Shown here in pieces: positions 1 through 8,708 of a stretch of 64,000 nucleotides of DNA; the stretch's first letter is position 1; each line of letters starts with the position of its first letter. The stretch spans positions 327,652 to 391,651 of the forward strand of contig NZ_VDZH01000002.1 of NCBI RefSeq assembly GCF_007673235.1, written 5' to 3'. Made by a program: the position numbers and the translations under genes. This DNA is from Curtobacterium pusillum (GTDB lineage Bacteria; Actinomycetota; Actinomycetes; Actinomycetales; Microbacteriaceae). The notes under the pieces are model-generated. The model saw only the letters and a program-made list of their open reading frames with translations. It was not told where the DNA came from and ran no database searches.

Positions 1-252
1 GCGGCGAAGGCGCAGCTCGCGGCCGAGGTGATCTTCCTCACCCACAACCAACCCCTGCACGAGGTGAACCTCGGCTGGCACCCGAAGGCCGAGGACCTGC
101 TGTGGCGGCCGGACCTGCAGGAACAGAAGGTGTCGCAGAACGGTGCCGTGAACGTGCGCTACCGCTCCGGGATGAAGGGGCAGCTGGTCGAGCGGTTCCG
201 CGAGCTCGTCGCGGAGCACCTGCCGAGCTGCCGCATCCGCTACGCCTTCTGA
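1..252 (+). CDS. Spore photoproduct lyase-like protein, C-terminal end only
   Basis: The window opens inside this gene. Only the last 83 codons are present, open from base 1 to the TGA at 250-252. The visible text (LTHNQPLHEVNLGWHPKAE, then NVRYRSGMKG, ending RIRYAF) looks like the C-terminus of the spore photoproduct lyase-like proteins of actinobacteria, radical SAM enzymes related to the Bacillus enzyme that repairs UV-induced spore thymine dimers. The Cys-rich radical SAM motif would lie upstream, so activity cannot be judged. The family call rests on recall of this C-terminal signature. The gene converges on the TetR gene and overlaps it by 13 bp at the 3' ends. Confidence 0.55.
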   Translation, partial: AAKAQLAAEVIFLTHNQPLHEVNLGWHPKAEDLLWRPDLQEQKVSQNGAVNVRYRSGMKGQLVERFRELVAEHLPSCRIRYAF

Positions 253-914
253 CGCGTCGTCGGCTGATGCCGTTCGGCCAGGGCTCGCCGCACCTGGTCG
301 CCGCGGAGGGGCCGGGCGCGCAGTGGCTCGCGGGTCACTTCCGGAGCGCGGAGGGCATCGAGCGCGAGGTCGACCCACCGGCGGAACGCGTCCGGGGCCA
401 CCCGGCCGAAGGTGCCGATCGTGGTGGCGATCGACAGCTGCACCATCGCGACGTCGGCGAGCACGGCGTCCGTTCGAACGGCGCCGGCGTGCTGCGCGGC
501 GCGGAACAGCGCATCGATGCCGTCCTGCACGCGGACCCGGAGGTCGAGCAACGTCGGAGCATCTCGGTAGTCGGTCGTCATCAGGTCGCTGAAGCCGGTG
601 TTCCGGGCCTCGATCTCGGCCGTCTCGCGGACGAAGGTCGCGAACCCGGACCACGGGTCGTCGGCGGACATCGTCCGGCATCGGTCGACGAGGTCGAGCA
701 CTTCCTGCATCGGCTCCGTGAGGACTGCCTCCCACAGCGCTGCGCGCGTGGGGAAGTGGCGGTACAGGGTCGCGTTGCCGAGTCCGGCCGCGACCGCGAT
801 CGGTTCGAGTGCAGCCTGGAGGCCGTGCTCGCCGAACGCAGTACGGGCCGCGTCGACGAGCGCCTGACGGTTGCGCGCGACGTCGCGACGTGGTGGGCGC
901 GGGTCATCGGTCAC
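240..914 (-). CDS. TetR/AcrR family transcriptional regulator
   Basis: A 224-residue one-domain repressor. Residues about 17-65 form the TetR DNA-binding domain, with the recognition-helix text GLGNATLYRHFPTRAAL; the rest is the variable ligand-binding and dimerisation part, rich in Ala and Leu. The start is GTG at 914 with a weak ribosome site. The gene is divergent from the DoxX gene, and a perfect 24-bp palindrome lies in the 90-bp gap between them, which suggests autoregulation plus control of doxX. The ligand is unknown; related regulators of DoxX-type genes often answer to reactive or hydrophobic compounds (inference). The fold assignment is firm, the regulon is inferred. Confidence 0.85.
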   Translation of the reverse strand: MTDDPRPPRRDVARNRQALVDAARTAFGEHGLQAALEPIAVAAGLGNATLYRHFPTRAALWEAVLTEPMQEVLDLVDRCRTMSADDPWSGFATFVRETAEIEARNTGFSDLMTTDYRDAPTLLDLRVRVQDGIDALFRAAQHAGAVRTDAVLADVAMVQLSIATTIGTFGRVAPDAFRRWVDLALDALRAPEVTREPLRARPLRGDQVRRALAERHQPTTRQKA

Positions 915-941
915 GATCCGAGCCTAGATCTGCGAACCGGG

Positions 942-965
942 AATACGGGGAGTGCTCCCCGTATT
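942..965. promoter_or_regulatory. Perfect 24-bp palindrome, probable TetR operator
   Basis: The half-site AATACGGGGAG is repeated exactly in inverse orientation around a central TG. It lies 28 bp upstream of the tetR start and 40 bp upstream of the doxX start, where one dimeric regulator could control both directions. That the neighbouring TetR protein is the binder is inferred from position. Confidence 0.7.
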
Positions 966-989
966 GAAACGGGGACAACCGTCCGTTTC
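966..989. promoter_or_regulatory. Second inverted repeat in the tetR-doxX gap
   Basis: GAAACGG and CCGTTTC face each other across 10 bp, immediately after the 24-bp palindrome. It may be a second regulator site or part of the doxX promoter. It differs in sequence from the first palindrome, so it need not bind the same protein. Confidence 0.4.
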
Positions 990-1004
990 GCACTTGGAGT
1001 CACC

Positions 1005-1349
1005 GTGCACATCGCAGCAGTCGTCCTCTCACTCGTCCTCGCCCTCGCCATGCTCGGGTCCGGGGTGATGAAGCTCATCCGGAACCCGCGCATCGTCGCC
1101 TCGATGGAGAAGGTGCACGTCACCCCGCCGCAGATGATCGTTCTCGGCCTGCTCGAGGTCGCCGCAACCGTCGGGCTCGTCGTCGGGCTGTGGTGGACCC
1201 CGCTCGCGATCGCCGCAGCCATCGGCTCGGTGGTCTACTTCGCAGGAGCCGTCGTCGCCCACCTCCGCGCGCACGACCGCGACCTGCAGGGAGCCGTCGT
1301 GCTCCTGGCGCTCTCGGTCGCGACCCTGGTGGTGCTCCTGCTCGCGTGA
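1005..1349 (+). CDS. DoxX family membrane protein
   Basis: A 114-residue integral membrane protein with about four hydrophobic helices (roughly residues 3-20, 45-63, 68-86 and 94-114) and the DoxX-type N-terminal text MLGSGVMKL. The GTG at 1005 is chosen because GGAG stands six bases before it and the hydrophobic segment starts straight after; longer in-frame readings from upstream run antisense through tetR and are not credible. DoxX proteins are small quinone-related membrane proteins of unclear function, some acting with oxidoreductases. It stands alone, 96 bp before the next sugar operon, divergent from tetR and probably repressed by it. Confidence 0.75.
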   Translation: MHIAAVVLSLVLALAMLGSGVMKLIRNPRIVASMEKVHVTPPQMIVLGLLEVAATVGLVVGLWWTPLAIAAAIGSVVYFAGAVVAHLRAHDRDLQGAVVLLALSVATLVVLLLA

Positions 1350-1445
1350 GCCGGGAAGCGCCGGACGCCGGACGTCGGGCACGGGGAGGAGCATCCTTGC
1401 ACCACGGATGTCGTCCCAGCCCCGGACCGACCATCGGAGTCACAA

Positions 1446-2750
1446 GTGCACATCTCACGCCGAACGCTCCTCGTGGGGCTCGGTGCCGCCGCCGTGCCCG
1501 CGGCGCTCGCCGGCTGCGGGTTCGTCCCGCAGGACACGGGCGGTCGGGACGACCCCGACACCCTGACGTTCACCACCTGGGGGACCGATGCCGAGCTCGC
1601 CGGCTTCCGGTCGGCGATCCGGGCGTTCCAGCGGACCTTCCCCGGCCGGAAGGTCTCGCTGAACGCGGTCCCGTACGAGCAGATGTTCACGAACATCGAC
1701 GCGCAGCTCCAGGCGGGCAACCCGCCGGACGTCTTCCGGGTGCCCTACTACTCGTTCGGCGCCTACGCCGGCCGCGGGCAGCTGCTCGACCTGTCCCGCT
1801 CGCTCAACGCCGGTGTCGGCGACCGCTTCACCGACACCGCGTGGGCGGCGGTGCAGGCGGACGGTCGTCCCTTCGGCGTCCCGCACCACACCGACACCTC
1901 GGCCATCCTCGTCAACACCGACCTGATGCGTCGTGCCGGTGTGACCGACCTCCCGCGCAGCGTCGACGAGGCCTGGACCTGGGACGAGCTCGCCAGTGTG
2001 GCGGACACCCTCCGCCGGGCGCTGCCCGACGACACCTACCCCTTCGCCTACAACTGGCAGGGGAACGGAGTCACGCGGTGGCTGAGTCTCCTGTTCCAGG
2101 CTGACGGTGCCTTCCTCGGGAAGGACCAGCGGACGCCCGCGATCGACAGCGCGGCCGGTCGCGAGGCCGTCTCCTTCGCGAAGCGGTTCTTCGCCGAGCG
2201 CTGGGTCCCCGCCAACGACTCGATCAAGTCGGCGACGTACGCGAGCGACACCTGGTACCGCCAGCGTGTGGCGATGGTGTGGTCGGGGGCGTTCCAGATC
2301 CCGGACGCGGCCTCCACGCTCGACTTCCCGTGGACCGCGACGTTCGCACCGCGACGGGATCGCGGCGGGAGCGACTTCGGCGGCAACGCACTGGTCGCGA
2401 CGGCCCAGACCACGAAGCCCGATCTGGCCGCGTCCTTCCTCGACTTCATCACGCGCCGAGAGCAGATGCAGGACTTCTGTGAGCGGGCCTCCCTGCTCCC
2501 CACCCGCAAGGACCTGGTCGACGGCGGCCTGCGGTTCCGGACCCGCCCCGAACTCACGTCCGTCTTCGTGGACCAGGCGTCGGTGATCCAGCCGCAGGAC
2601 GTCGCCCAGGTGGCGTCCCCCGACATGGCCGCGATCATCACTGTGCTGCAGAACGAACTCGAGGACGCCTTCGTCGGGGGCGCGGGAGCGGCGGAGACGG
2701 TGCGGCGTCTGCAGGACGGCATCGCCGCCGCGACGGGAGGACGAGCATGA
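1446..2750 (+). CDS. Sugar ABC transporter substrate-binding lipoprotein (CUT1 type)
   Basis: A 434-residue extracellular binding protein. The N-terminus has a twin-arginine pair (Arg5-Arg6, SRRTLLVG) and a lipobox LAGC with the lipidated Cys24, so it is probably Tat-exported and anchored to the membrane. The body has family 1 solute-binding hallmarks such as FTTWGTDAELAGF and the NIDAQLQAGNPPDVF region. GTG 1446 is supported by GGAG at 1437-1440. Its stop overlaps the first permease by 4 bp (ATGA). The sugar cannot be told from sequence: no hydrolase or catabolic gene lies in this operon. There is also no ATPase gene, as is usual for importers served by a shared MsiK. Confidence 0.88.
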   Translation: MHISRRTLLVGLGAAAVPAALAGCGFVPQDTGGRDDPDTLTFTTWGTDAELAGFRSAIRAFQRTFPGRKVSLNAVPYEQMFTNIDAQLQAGNPPDVFRVPYYSFGAYAGRGQLLDLSRSLNAGVGDRFTDTAWAAVQADGRPFGVPHHTDTSAILVNTDLMRRAGVTDLPRSVDEAWTWDELASVADTLRRALPDDTYPFAYNWQGNGVTRWLSLLFQADGAFLGKDQRTPAIDSAAGREAVSFAKRFFAERWVPANDSIKSATYASDTWYRQRVAMVWSGAFQIPDAASTLDFPWTATFAPRRDRGGSDFGGNALVATAQTTKPDLAASFLDFITRREQMQDFCERASLLPTRKDLVDGGLRFRTRPELTSVFVDQASVIQPQDVAQVASPDMAAIITVLQNELEDAFVGGAGAAETVRRLQDGIAAATGGRA

Positions 2751-3661
2751 CCGCGCAGACCCAACGGATCCGCCCTCCGCGGCGCAGCCGATCGGCCCGG
2801 CACGAGGAGCGCGCTGCGTACGGGTTCATCGCGCCGAACATGGTGCTGCTCACGGTCTTCGTGCTCGTGCCGCTCGTCGGTGCCTTCGTCGTCAGCTTCC
2901 AACGCACGAACGGCTTCGGTGCCGCGGAGTGGATCGGGCTCGACAACTACCGACGGTTGCTCGGCGACGCGCTGTTCTGGCGCGCGCTGCTGAACACCGT
3001 CCTCTTCACCGTCCTGGTCACGCCGATCTCGATGGGTCTCGGGCTGCTCGCCGCGCTGCTCCTCGACTCGGTGCTGCCCGCGCGCGGGGTGTTCCGATCG
3101 GTGCTGATCACCCCGATGGCGGTCTCGGGCGTCGCCACCGCGCTCATCGGTGTCCTCGTGTTCGACCAGAACTCCGGCGTCCTCGACGCCCTGCTGGGCC
3201 TCGTGGGGATCACACCGGTGCAGTGGCAGTCCGATCCGGCAGCCGCTTTCGCGTCGGTGGTGCTCGTGACGATCTGGTGGCGGGTCGGGTTCAACATGCT
3301 GATCTACCTGGCCGGGCTCCAGGGCATCGGACCGGAGTTGCCCGAGGCGGCGATGCTGGACGGTGCCGGGTGGTCCAGACGACTGCGGTCGGTCACCGTT
3401 CCCCTGCTCGGGTCGTCGACGTTCTTCCTCACGGTGCTCAACGTCATCTACTCGTTCCAGGTGTTCGACATCGTCTTCGTCCTGACGGGTGGTGGACCGC
3501 GGAACGCCACGTCCGTGCTCGTCACGTACGCCTACGACACGGGTTTTGTGACGCGGGACCAGGGCTACGCGGCGGCCATCGGCATGGTCCTGCTCCTCAT
3601 GGCGGTCGTCTTCGCGATCGCGCAGTGGCGCGGCAGCCGCAACCGGGACCTCGCAGGATGA
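2747..3661 (+). CDS. Sugar ABC transporter permease, MalF type
   Basis: A 304-residue inner-membrane subunit with six predicted helices. The permease EAA loop, which docks on the ATPase, reads EAAMLDGAGWSRRLRSVTVP at about residue 200. The start ATG at 2747 overlaps the stop of the binding-protein gene, and its own stop overlaps the next permease ATG, so all three genes are translationally coupled. It should pair with the downstream permease to form the channel for the lipoprotein-bound sugar. An external ATPase is needed. Confidence 0.9.
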   Translation: MTAQTQRIRPPRRSRSARHEERAAYGFIAPNMVLLTVFVLVPLVGAFVVSFQRTNGFGAAEWIGLDNYRRLLGDALFWRALLNTVLFTVLVTPISMGLGLLAALLLDSVLPARGVFRSVLITPMAVSGVATALIGVLVFDQNSGVLDALLGLVGITPVQWQSDPAAAFASVVLVTIWWRVGFNMLIYLAGLQGIGPELPEAAMLDGAGWSRRLRSVTVPLLGSSTFFLTVLNVIYSFQVFDIVFVLTGGGPRNATSVLVTYAYDTGFVTRDQGYAAAIGMVLLLMAVVFAIAQWRGSRNRDLAG

Positions 3662-4491
3662 GCGCCCGCACCCGCCGTGCGCGCACCGGCCTCGTCGTGC
3701 GCACCGTCGGCGCCGTGATCGTCGCGGCGGTGATCATCGCGCCGCTCTACTGGATGGTCGTGGTGGCCTTCTCGCCCCGGTCCGAACTGCTCGGTGGCAC
3801 GGTCCGGTTCTTCCCACGGACCTGGACTCTCGCGAACCTCGACCGCGTGTTCTCGTCGTTCCCGGTCGTGGAGTGGCTCGGCAACTCGACCGCCATCGCC
3901 GTCTCGGTCGCGGTCCTCACCACTGCCGTCAGCCTGCTCGCCGGGTACGCCTTCGCACAGTTGCGGTTCCGGGGCTCGACCGTCCTGTTCTTCGTCGCAT
4001 TGGCCACCCTCGCGGTCCCGGTCCAGGTGATCATGGTCTCGCTGTTCCGGATCGTCACCGGGTTGCACCTGTACGGGACCTACTGGGCGGTGATCCTGCC
4101 GAGTGCAGCATCCGCGTTCGGGGTGTTCCTCGCCCGGCAGTTCCTGCTCGGGATCCCGAGGGAGCTGGTGGAGGCGGCGCGCATCGACGGTGCCGGCCAC
4201 GTCGGCGTGTTCTTCCGCATCGTGCTGCCGATGTCCCGCCCGCTCATCGCGGTGCTGTTCTTCATGAGCCTGTTGCAGGCGTGGAACGACTTCGCGTGGC
4301 CGCTCATCGCCCTGCGCGAGAACCGTCTCTTCACGCTCCCGATCGGGTTGCTGTACCTGCAGGGACAGTTCAACTCCGACTACGGAGCGACCATGGCCTT
4401 CGCGCTGCTCGACGTCGTGCCGATCGTCGTCGTGTTCCTGGTGTTCCAGCGGTGGTTCGTGCAGGGGTTCGCACGGAGCGGGTTGCGGTGA
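3658..4491 (+). CDS. Sugar ABC transporter permease, MalG type
   Basis: A 277-residue permease with about six membrane helices and the EAA motif EAARIDGAGHVGVFFRIVLP. The ATG at 3658 is chosen for the 4-bp ATGA overlap with the preceding stop. It is the last gene of the three-gene importer operon. Only 10 bp separate its stop from the convergent stop of the reductase gene, and I see no stem-loop of any size in that gap. Confidence 0.9.
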   Translation: MSARTRRARTGLVVRTVGAVIVAAVIIAPLYWMVVVAFSPRSELLGGTVRFFPRTWTLANLDRVFSSFPVVEWLGNSTAIAVSVAVLTTAVSLLAGYAFAQLRFRGSTVLFFVALATLAVPVQVIMVSLFRIVTGLHLYGTYWAVILPSAASAFGVFLARQFLLGIPRELVEAARIDGAGHVGVFFRIVLPMSRPLIAVLFFMSLLQAWNDFAWPLIALRENRLFTLPIGLLYLQGQFNSDYGATMAFALLDVVPIVVVFLVFQRWFVQGFARSGLR

Positions 4492-4501
4492 GCGGCGGTG
4501 A

Positions 4502-5596
4502 TCACGGGATAAGGGCATCAGCGCGGTAGCGGTCGAACAGTTCCGCGAAGGCACGCTCGGTCCGTCGGAAGGCGGTGAACCCGGCGTCGCGGCTCTTCCC
4601 CATGTCCGTGACGACCTCCATCGCGCGACCGAGGTCGGCGTCCGTGTGCCACCACGAGGCGAGCCGGGCGATGTCCCGCTCGGCGAGCCCGTGGCGGTCG
4701 GCGATGCCCGCCCACTCGGACTCGTACGGCGCCATCTGCTCCTCGAGCGGACGGACGGTGCCCTCGTACCCGACGACACGGGCCGGGTCGACACCGAGGT
4801 GCTCGGCCAGCCGCGGCCACATCCACCGCCACCGGAAGACGTCCCCGTTCACGATGTTGAACGCCTCGTCGGCACCCGCCGGCGAGGTCGATGCCCAGAC
4901 CATGTGCTCGGCCAGGATGCCCGCGTCGGTCATGTCGGTCAGGCCGTTCCACTGTGCCGCGCTGCCCGGGAACACGAAGTCCAGGCCGAGTTCCTTCGCC
5001 AGCGTCGCCTGGACTGCGATCGTCAGGCCCATGTTCATCGCGTTGCCGACCGCATGACCGATCACCGTGTGCGAGCGGTGCACCGACCACGTGAAGCCCT
5101 GGCGCTCGGCGGCGGCGAAGAGCTCGTCCTCCTGCGCGTAGTAGAAGTTCGGGGTGTCGAGCCGCGGTTCCTCCTCGTGGAAGGGCGTGTCCGGCATCTC
5201 GCCCGCGGCGTAGGCCTCGAACGGGCCGAGGTAGTGCTTGAGTCCGGTGACGAGCGCGACGTGCTCGAGCGGTGCGTGGGCGAGCGCGGACAGGAGGTCC
5301 CGGACCATGCCGCCGTTCACACGGATGTTCTCTGCCTCGGTCTCCTGCCGCTGCCACGCGGTGAAGAACACGTGCGTGGGGCGCTCGTCGGCGAGGGCGG
5401 CGCGGAGCGAGTCAGGGTCGCGGAGGTCCGCGGCGACGGTCCGGACTGCGTCCCGGGCGAGGGGACGTCGGGAAAGGGCCGTCACCTCCCACCCGAGGTC
5501 GAGCAGGTGCTCGACGATGGCCGAGCCGGTGATGCCGCTGGCACCCACCACGAGGGCTCGGGGACGGTCGGTGGACGGTTCGATCGCTGTGGTCAT
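4502..5596 (-). CDS. PRISE-like NAD(P)-dependent reductase (SDR superfamily)
   Basis: About 364 residues with an N-terminal Rossmann fold (VVGASGITGSAI, glycines at about 18, 21 and 24). Two signatures of the progesterone 5-beta-reductase/iridoid synthase (PRISE) group are present: TGLKHYLGPFE, holding the catalytic Lys, and NFYYAQEDELF, holding the catalytic Tyr. Family members reduce activated C=C bonds of enones using NADPH. The natural substrate here is unknown. ATG 5596 is preferred to a TTG four codons upstream. The DUF3253 gene lies 36 bp upstream on the same strand. Annotation pipelines often call such proteins NAD-dependent epimerases, but the two motifs argue for PRISE. Confidence 0.8.
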   Translation of the reverse strand: MTTAIEPSTDRPRALVVGASGITGSAIVEHLLDLGWEVTALSRRPLARDAVRTVAADLRDPDSLRAALADERPTHVFFTAWQRQETEAENIRVNGGMVRDLLSALAHAPLEHVALVTGLKHYLGPFEAYAAGEMPDTPFHEEEPRLDTPNFYYAQEDELFAAAERQGFTWSVHRSHTVIGHAVGNAMNMGLTIAVQATLAKELGLDFVFPGSAAQWNGLTDMTDAGILAEHMVWASTSPAGADEAFNIVNGDVFRWRWMWPRLAEHLGVDPARVVGYEGTVRPLEEQMAPYESEWAGIADRHGLAERDIARLASWWHTDADLGRAMEVVTDMGKSRDAGFTAFRRTERAFAELFDRYRADALIP

Positions 5597-5632
5597 CACC
5601 GGGTCCAACGTCGCTGGGCGACAGGTGTTCCC

Positions 5633-6043
5633 TCAGCGCGGTCGGCGGATACGGATCGGGCCCTTGGCGGTCGACGGGTCGACGACGCTGCCGTGCTGCG
5701 TGATCTCGACCTCGCCCCGGGCGACCATCCGGCGGGCTGCCCGGCGAGCGGGCTCCATGAGCGGGCGCCAGTCGTCGGGGTCGATCGAGCGGGCGACCTC
5801 GGACGGGCAGATACTCGACGTGCGCGCCCGTGCGGCGAGGAGTTCGTCGATGCGTCGTTCGAGTGCGTGGTCGGTCGCGTCGACGCCGTGCTTCCGGCAG
5901 GCCCCTGAACACCACTTCGCCTCCGGGGCGGCGGACGAGGGCATCCGGCGTCCGCACGAGGCGCAGGTGCGTTCCGCGTGCGCCGAGTCCGACGCATCGG
6001 CGTCCGCTGCGGTCCTGATCGCTCGTCCCATGCGGCCCATCAT
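5633..6043 (-). CDS. DUF3253 protein with N-terminal zinc-ribbon-like motif
   Basis: About 136 residues. The first half has four cysteines in the pattern CASCGRRM...KWCSGACRK, like a small zinc-binding DUF2256-type knuckle. The second half (from about RRIDELLAARARTSSICPSEVAR) matches the winged-helix-like DUF3253, which in known proteins is often found with such knuckles. The role is unknown, with nucleic-acid binding possible (inference). The start is uncertain: ATG 6043 has no clear ribosome site and an in-frame ATG lies at 6031. The gene is divergent from the amylase-family gene. Confidence 0.6.
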   Translation of the reverse strand: MMGRMGRAIRTAADADASDSAHAERTCASCGRRMPSSAAPEAKWCSGACRKHGVDATDHALERRIDELLAARARTSSICPSEVARSIDPDDWRPLMEPARRAARRMVARGEVEITQHGSVVDPSTAKGPIRIRRPR

Positions 6044-6093
6044 CGTCTGCGCTGTCCGGTTGCGCGCACAGCACAGGTCCGGCTGGCACGATC

Positions 6094-7437
6094 GTGGCGG
6101 TGAGCACCGACACTGCACCCGACCGCCCGCGCGAGCCCGCCTGGGTCGAGCACGTCATGTGGTGGCACGTCTACCCGCTCGGGTTCGTCGGTGCCGACGT
6201 CCGGCCGGACACCCCTGTGGACGGCCGCCCCGTCGACCACCGGCTCGGCGGCATCGAGCCCTGGCTCGACCACGTCGTGGACCTCGGCCTGAACGGGCTG
6301 CTGCTCGGGCCGGTCTTCGCGAGTTCGACGCACGGGTACGACACGGTGGACCACTTCCGGATCGACCCGCGCCTCGGTGACGACGCGGACTTCGACCACC
6401 TGGTCGCCGCCGCACACGAACGCGGCGTCCGGGTCCTGCTCGACGGCGTCTTCAACCACGTCGGTCGGGAGCACCCGGCGTTCCGCGCCGTCGAGGAGCA
6501 GGGTCCGGACGCGCCGACGGCCGAGCTGTTCGCGATCGACTGGTCAGGCTGGTCGCCCGGGGACGACGTGCCGGTGGGACTGTTCGAGGGGCACGACATC
6601 CTCGTCGCGCTCGACCACGAGCGCCGCGCGACGGAGGACTTGGTCGTCGAGGTCATGACGCACTGGCTCGCACGCGGGGTCGACGGGTGGCGACTGGACG
6701 CGGCCTACGCGGTGCCGGCGACGTTCTGGGCACGGGTGCTCCCGCGGGTCCGGGAGCGCTTCCCGGACGCGTGGTTCACGGGCGAGGTCATCCACGGGGA
6801 CACGGCTGCGTTCGTCCGCGACTCGACGATCGACTCGACCACGCAGTACGAGCTCTGGCAGGGCATCTGGCACGGCATCGCCGACGGGAACTGCTTCGAG
6901 CTCGCGCACGCCGTCGAACGGCACGACGCGCTGCTGGTCGCGCAGGCACCGAGCACGTTCGTCGGCAACCACGACGTCACCCGCATCGCGAGTGCGGTGG
7001 GGGAGCGGTTCGCCGCCCACGCCGCCGCGGTCCTGTTCACCGTCGCCGGCACCCCGAGTGTGTGGGCCGGCGACGAGTACGGCTGGACCGGGGTGAAGGA
7101 GGAGCGCCTCGGTGGTGACGACGCCGTCCGCCCGGAGTTCCCCGCCGTGCCGCCGGAGCCCGTGGAACTCACGCACGCGTACGAGGCGCTCGTCGCGCTC
7201 CGTCGGCGGAACCCCTGGCTGCACCGCGCCCACACCGACGTCGTGCACCTCACGAACACCGCGATCGTGCTGCGGACCGCGACCGCGGAGCACGCGGTGG
7301 TGACCGCCCTGAACCTGGCGGACGATCCCGTCGACCTGCCCACGGCGGGTGCGACGCACGTGGAGGCGGGCGGTGCCGACGTGCAGAACGGGACCCTGCG
7401 CCTCCAGGCCGGCGGTTGGGCAGTTCTCGCGGACTGA
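6094..7437 (+). CDS. Alpha-amylase family (GH13) glycosidase
   Basis: A 447-residue cytoplasmic enzyme without a signal peptide. All four GH13 regions are intact: DGVFNH (117-122), GWRLDAAYA with the nucleophile Asp202, GEVIHGD with the acid/base Glu231, and FVGNHD with Asp294. It is shorter than typical oligo-1,6- or alpha-glucosidases and has a small C-terminal beta domain, so it resembles the compact actinobacterial GH13 enzymes acting on short alpha-glucans or maltodextrins; exact linkage specificity is not readable. GTG 6094 is used, and GTG 6100 is an equal alternative. Its stop codon lies at the edge of a 55-bp hairpin repeat that probably ends transcription. Confidence 0.85.
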   Translation: MAVSTDTAPDRPREPAWVEHVMWWHVYPLGFVGADVRPDTPVDGRPVDHRLGGIEPWLDHVVDLGLNGLLLGPVFASSTHGYDTVDHFRIDPRLGDDADFDHLVAAAHERGVRVLLDGVFNHVGREHPAFRAVEEQGPDAPTAELFAIDWSGWSPGDDVPVGLFEGHDILVALDHERRATEDLVVEVMTHWLARGVDGWRLDAAYAVPATFWARVLPRVRERFPDAWFTGEVIHGDTAAFVRDSTIDSTTQYELWQGIWHGIADGNCFELAHAVERHDALLVAQAPSTFVGNHDVTRIASAVGERFAAHAAAVLFTVAGTPSVWAGDEYGWTGVKEERLGGDDAVRPEFPAVPPEPVELTHAYEALVALRRRNPWLHRAHTDVVHLTNTAIVLRTATAEHAVVTALNLADDPVDLPTAGATHVEAGGADVQNGTLRLQAGGWAVLAD

Positions 7438-7490
7438 GGGAGCAGGAATCGTCGAGTCGCGGAAGGCGACCCGACGATTTCTGCTCCCTC
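7436..7490. repeat. Family B palindromic repeat (55 bp), terminator-like
   Basis: Two 19-base arms (left begins GAGGGAGCAGGAATCGTCG) pair with only one G-T wobble across a 17-base loop. It starts at the second base of the amylase stop codon. A second copy of exactly the same length lies at 24860-24914. Position and symmetry suggest a bidirectional terminator between the convergent amylase and gguB genes. The 36 bp left before gguB's stop hold nothing else I recognise. Confidence 0.8.
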
Positions 7491-7526
7491 GCCGACCGGA
7501 GGACGACGGCCGGAGGACGTCCGCGC

Positions 7527-8708
7527 CTACTTGCGCGCGGACGCCGCCCGGCGCTTGTTGAACACGTCGAACGCGACCGCGGCGAGCAGCACGAGGCCCT
7601 TGATGAGGGACTGGTACTCCGTGCCGATGCCGAGGATCGACATGCCGTTGTTCAGGATGCCGATGATGAGACCACCGACGATCGCGCCGGGGACGGTCCC
7701 GATGCCGCCGGTGACGGCCGCGCCACCGATGAACACGGCCGCGATGGCGTCGAGCTCGAACCCGTTGCCCGCTCCCGGGGCCGCCAGGTTCAGCTGCCCC
7801 GTGAACACCACGCCGGCCAGCGCCGAGATGACGCCCATGTTGACGAAGAGCAGGAACGTGACCCGCTTCGTCTTCACGCCCGAGAGCTGCGCGGCGAGGG
7901 CGTTGCCACCGATCGCGTAGATGTGGCGGCCGAACACCGCGCTCCGCATGACGACCGAGTAGATCACCACGAGGGCGCCGAGCACGACGAGCACGATCGG
8001 GGTGCCGTTGTAGCTGGCGAGCAGGAGCGCCACGTAGACGACGAGGGCGACGGTGAACGCGAGCTTCACGATGAACCAGGCGAACGGCTCGCTCTCGAGC
8101 TGGTACTTCCGGCGGGTCGCCCGACCACGGAACGACGTGATCACGAGGACGATCGCAGCCGCGAAGCCGAGGATCATCGTGAGCGGCTCGTAGCCGGTGG
8201 TGCCGAACGACGGCAGGAAGCCGGAGCCGAGCGAGCGGAAGCCCTCCGGGAAGGGCGAGATCTGCTGATTGTGCAGGACGATCTGGGCGGCACCGCGGAA
8301 GGCGAGCATGCCCGCGAGCGTCACGATGAACGCCGGGATGCCGAAGTAGGCGATCCAGAACCCCTGCCAGGCACCGACGAGAGCACCGACGACCAGGCAG
8401 AGCACGACCGCGACCGGCCAGGGCAGGCCCCACTGCGTGATCATGACGCCGGCCATCGCGCCCGTGAAGGCGACGACGGACCCGACCGACAGGTCGATGT
8501 GGCCGGCGATGATCACCATCACCATGCCGATGGCAAGGATGAGGATGTAGCTGTTCTGGACGATCAGGTTCGAGACGTTGATCGGGGCGAGGGTGATGCC
8601 GTTCGTCGTCACCTGGAAGAAGATGACGATGACGATCAGCGCGATGAACAGGCCGATCTGTCGGAGCTGCCCGGTGAGGTAGCCGGCGGCGGACTTAAGC
8701 GCGTTCAT
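7527..8708 (-). CDS. gguB: Multiple-monosaccharide ABC transporter permease (GguB/MmsB)
   Basis: A 393-residue membrane protein with about ten helices, in the CUT2 branch (relatives XylH and AraH). Typical family text includes [20 protein letters not shown] and [21 protein letters not shown]. It forms the channel for sugar delivered by the ChvE-like protein, powered by GguA. Its start overlaps the gguA stop by 14 bp, so the two are coupled. It is last in the chvE-gguA-gguB operon. The shared operator with araBDA makes L-arabinose a likely substrate (inference), though relatives carry several sugars. Confidence 0.9.
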   Translation of the reverse strand: MNALKSAAGYLTGQLRQIGLFIALIVIVIFFQVTTNGITLAPINVSNLIVQNSYILILAIGMVMVIIAGHIDLSVGSVVAFTGAMAGVMITQWGLPWPVAVVLCLVVGALVGAWQGFWIAYFGIPAFIVTLAGMLAFRGAAQIVLHNQQISPFPEGFRSLGSGFLPSFGTTGYEPLTMILGFAAAIVLVITSFRGRATRRKYQLESEPFAWFIVKLAFTVALVVYVALLLASYNGTPIVLVVLGALVVIYSVVMRSAVFGRHIYAIGGNALAAQLSGVKTKRVTFLLFVNMGVISALAGVVFTGQLNLAAPGAGNGFELDAIAAVFIGGAAVTGGIGTVPGAIVGGLIIGILNNGMSILGIGTEYQSLIKGLVLLAAVAFDVFNKRRAASARK

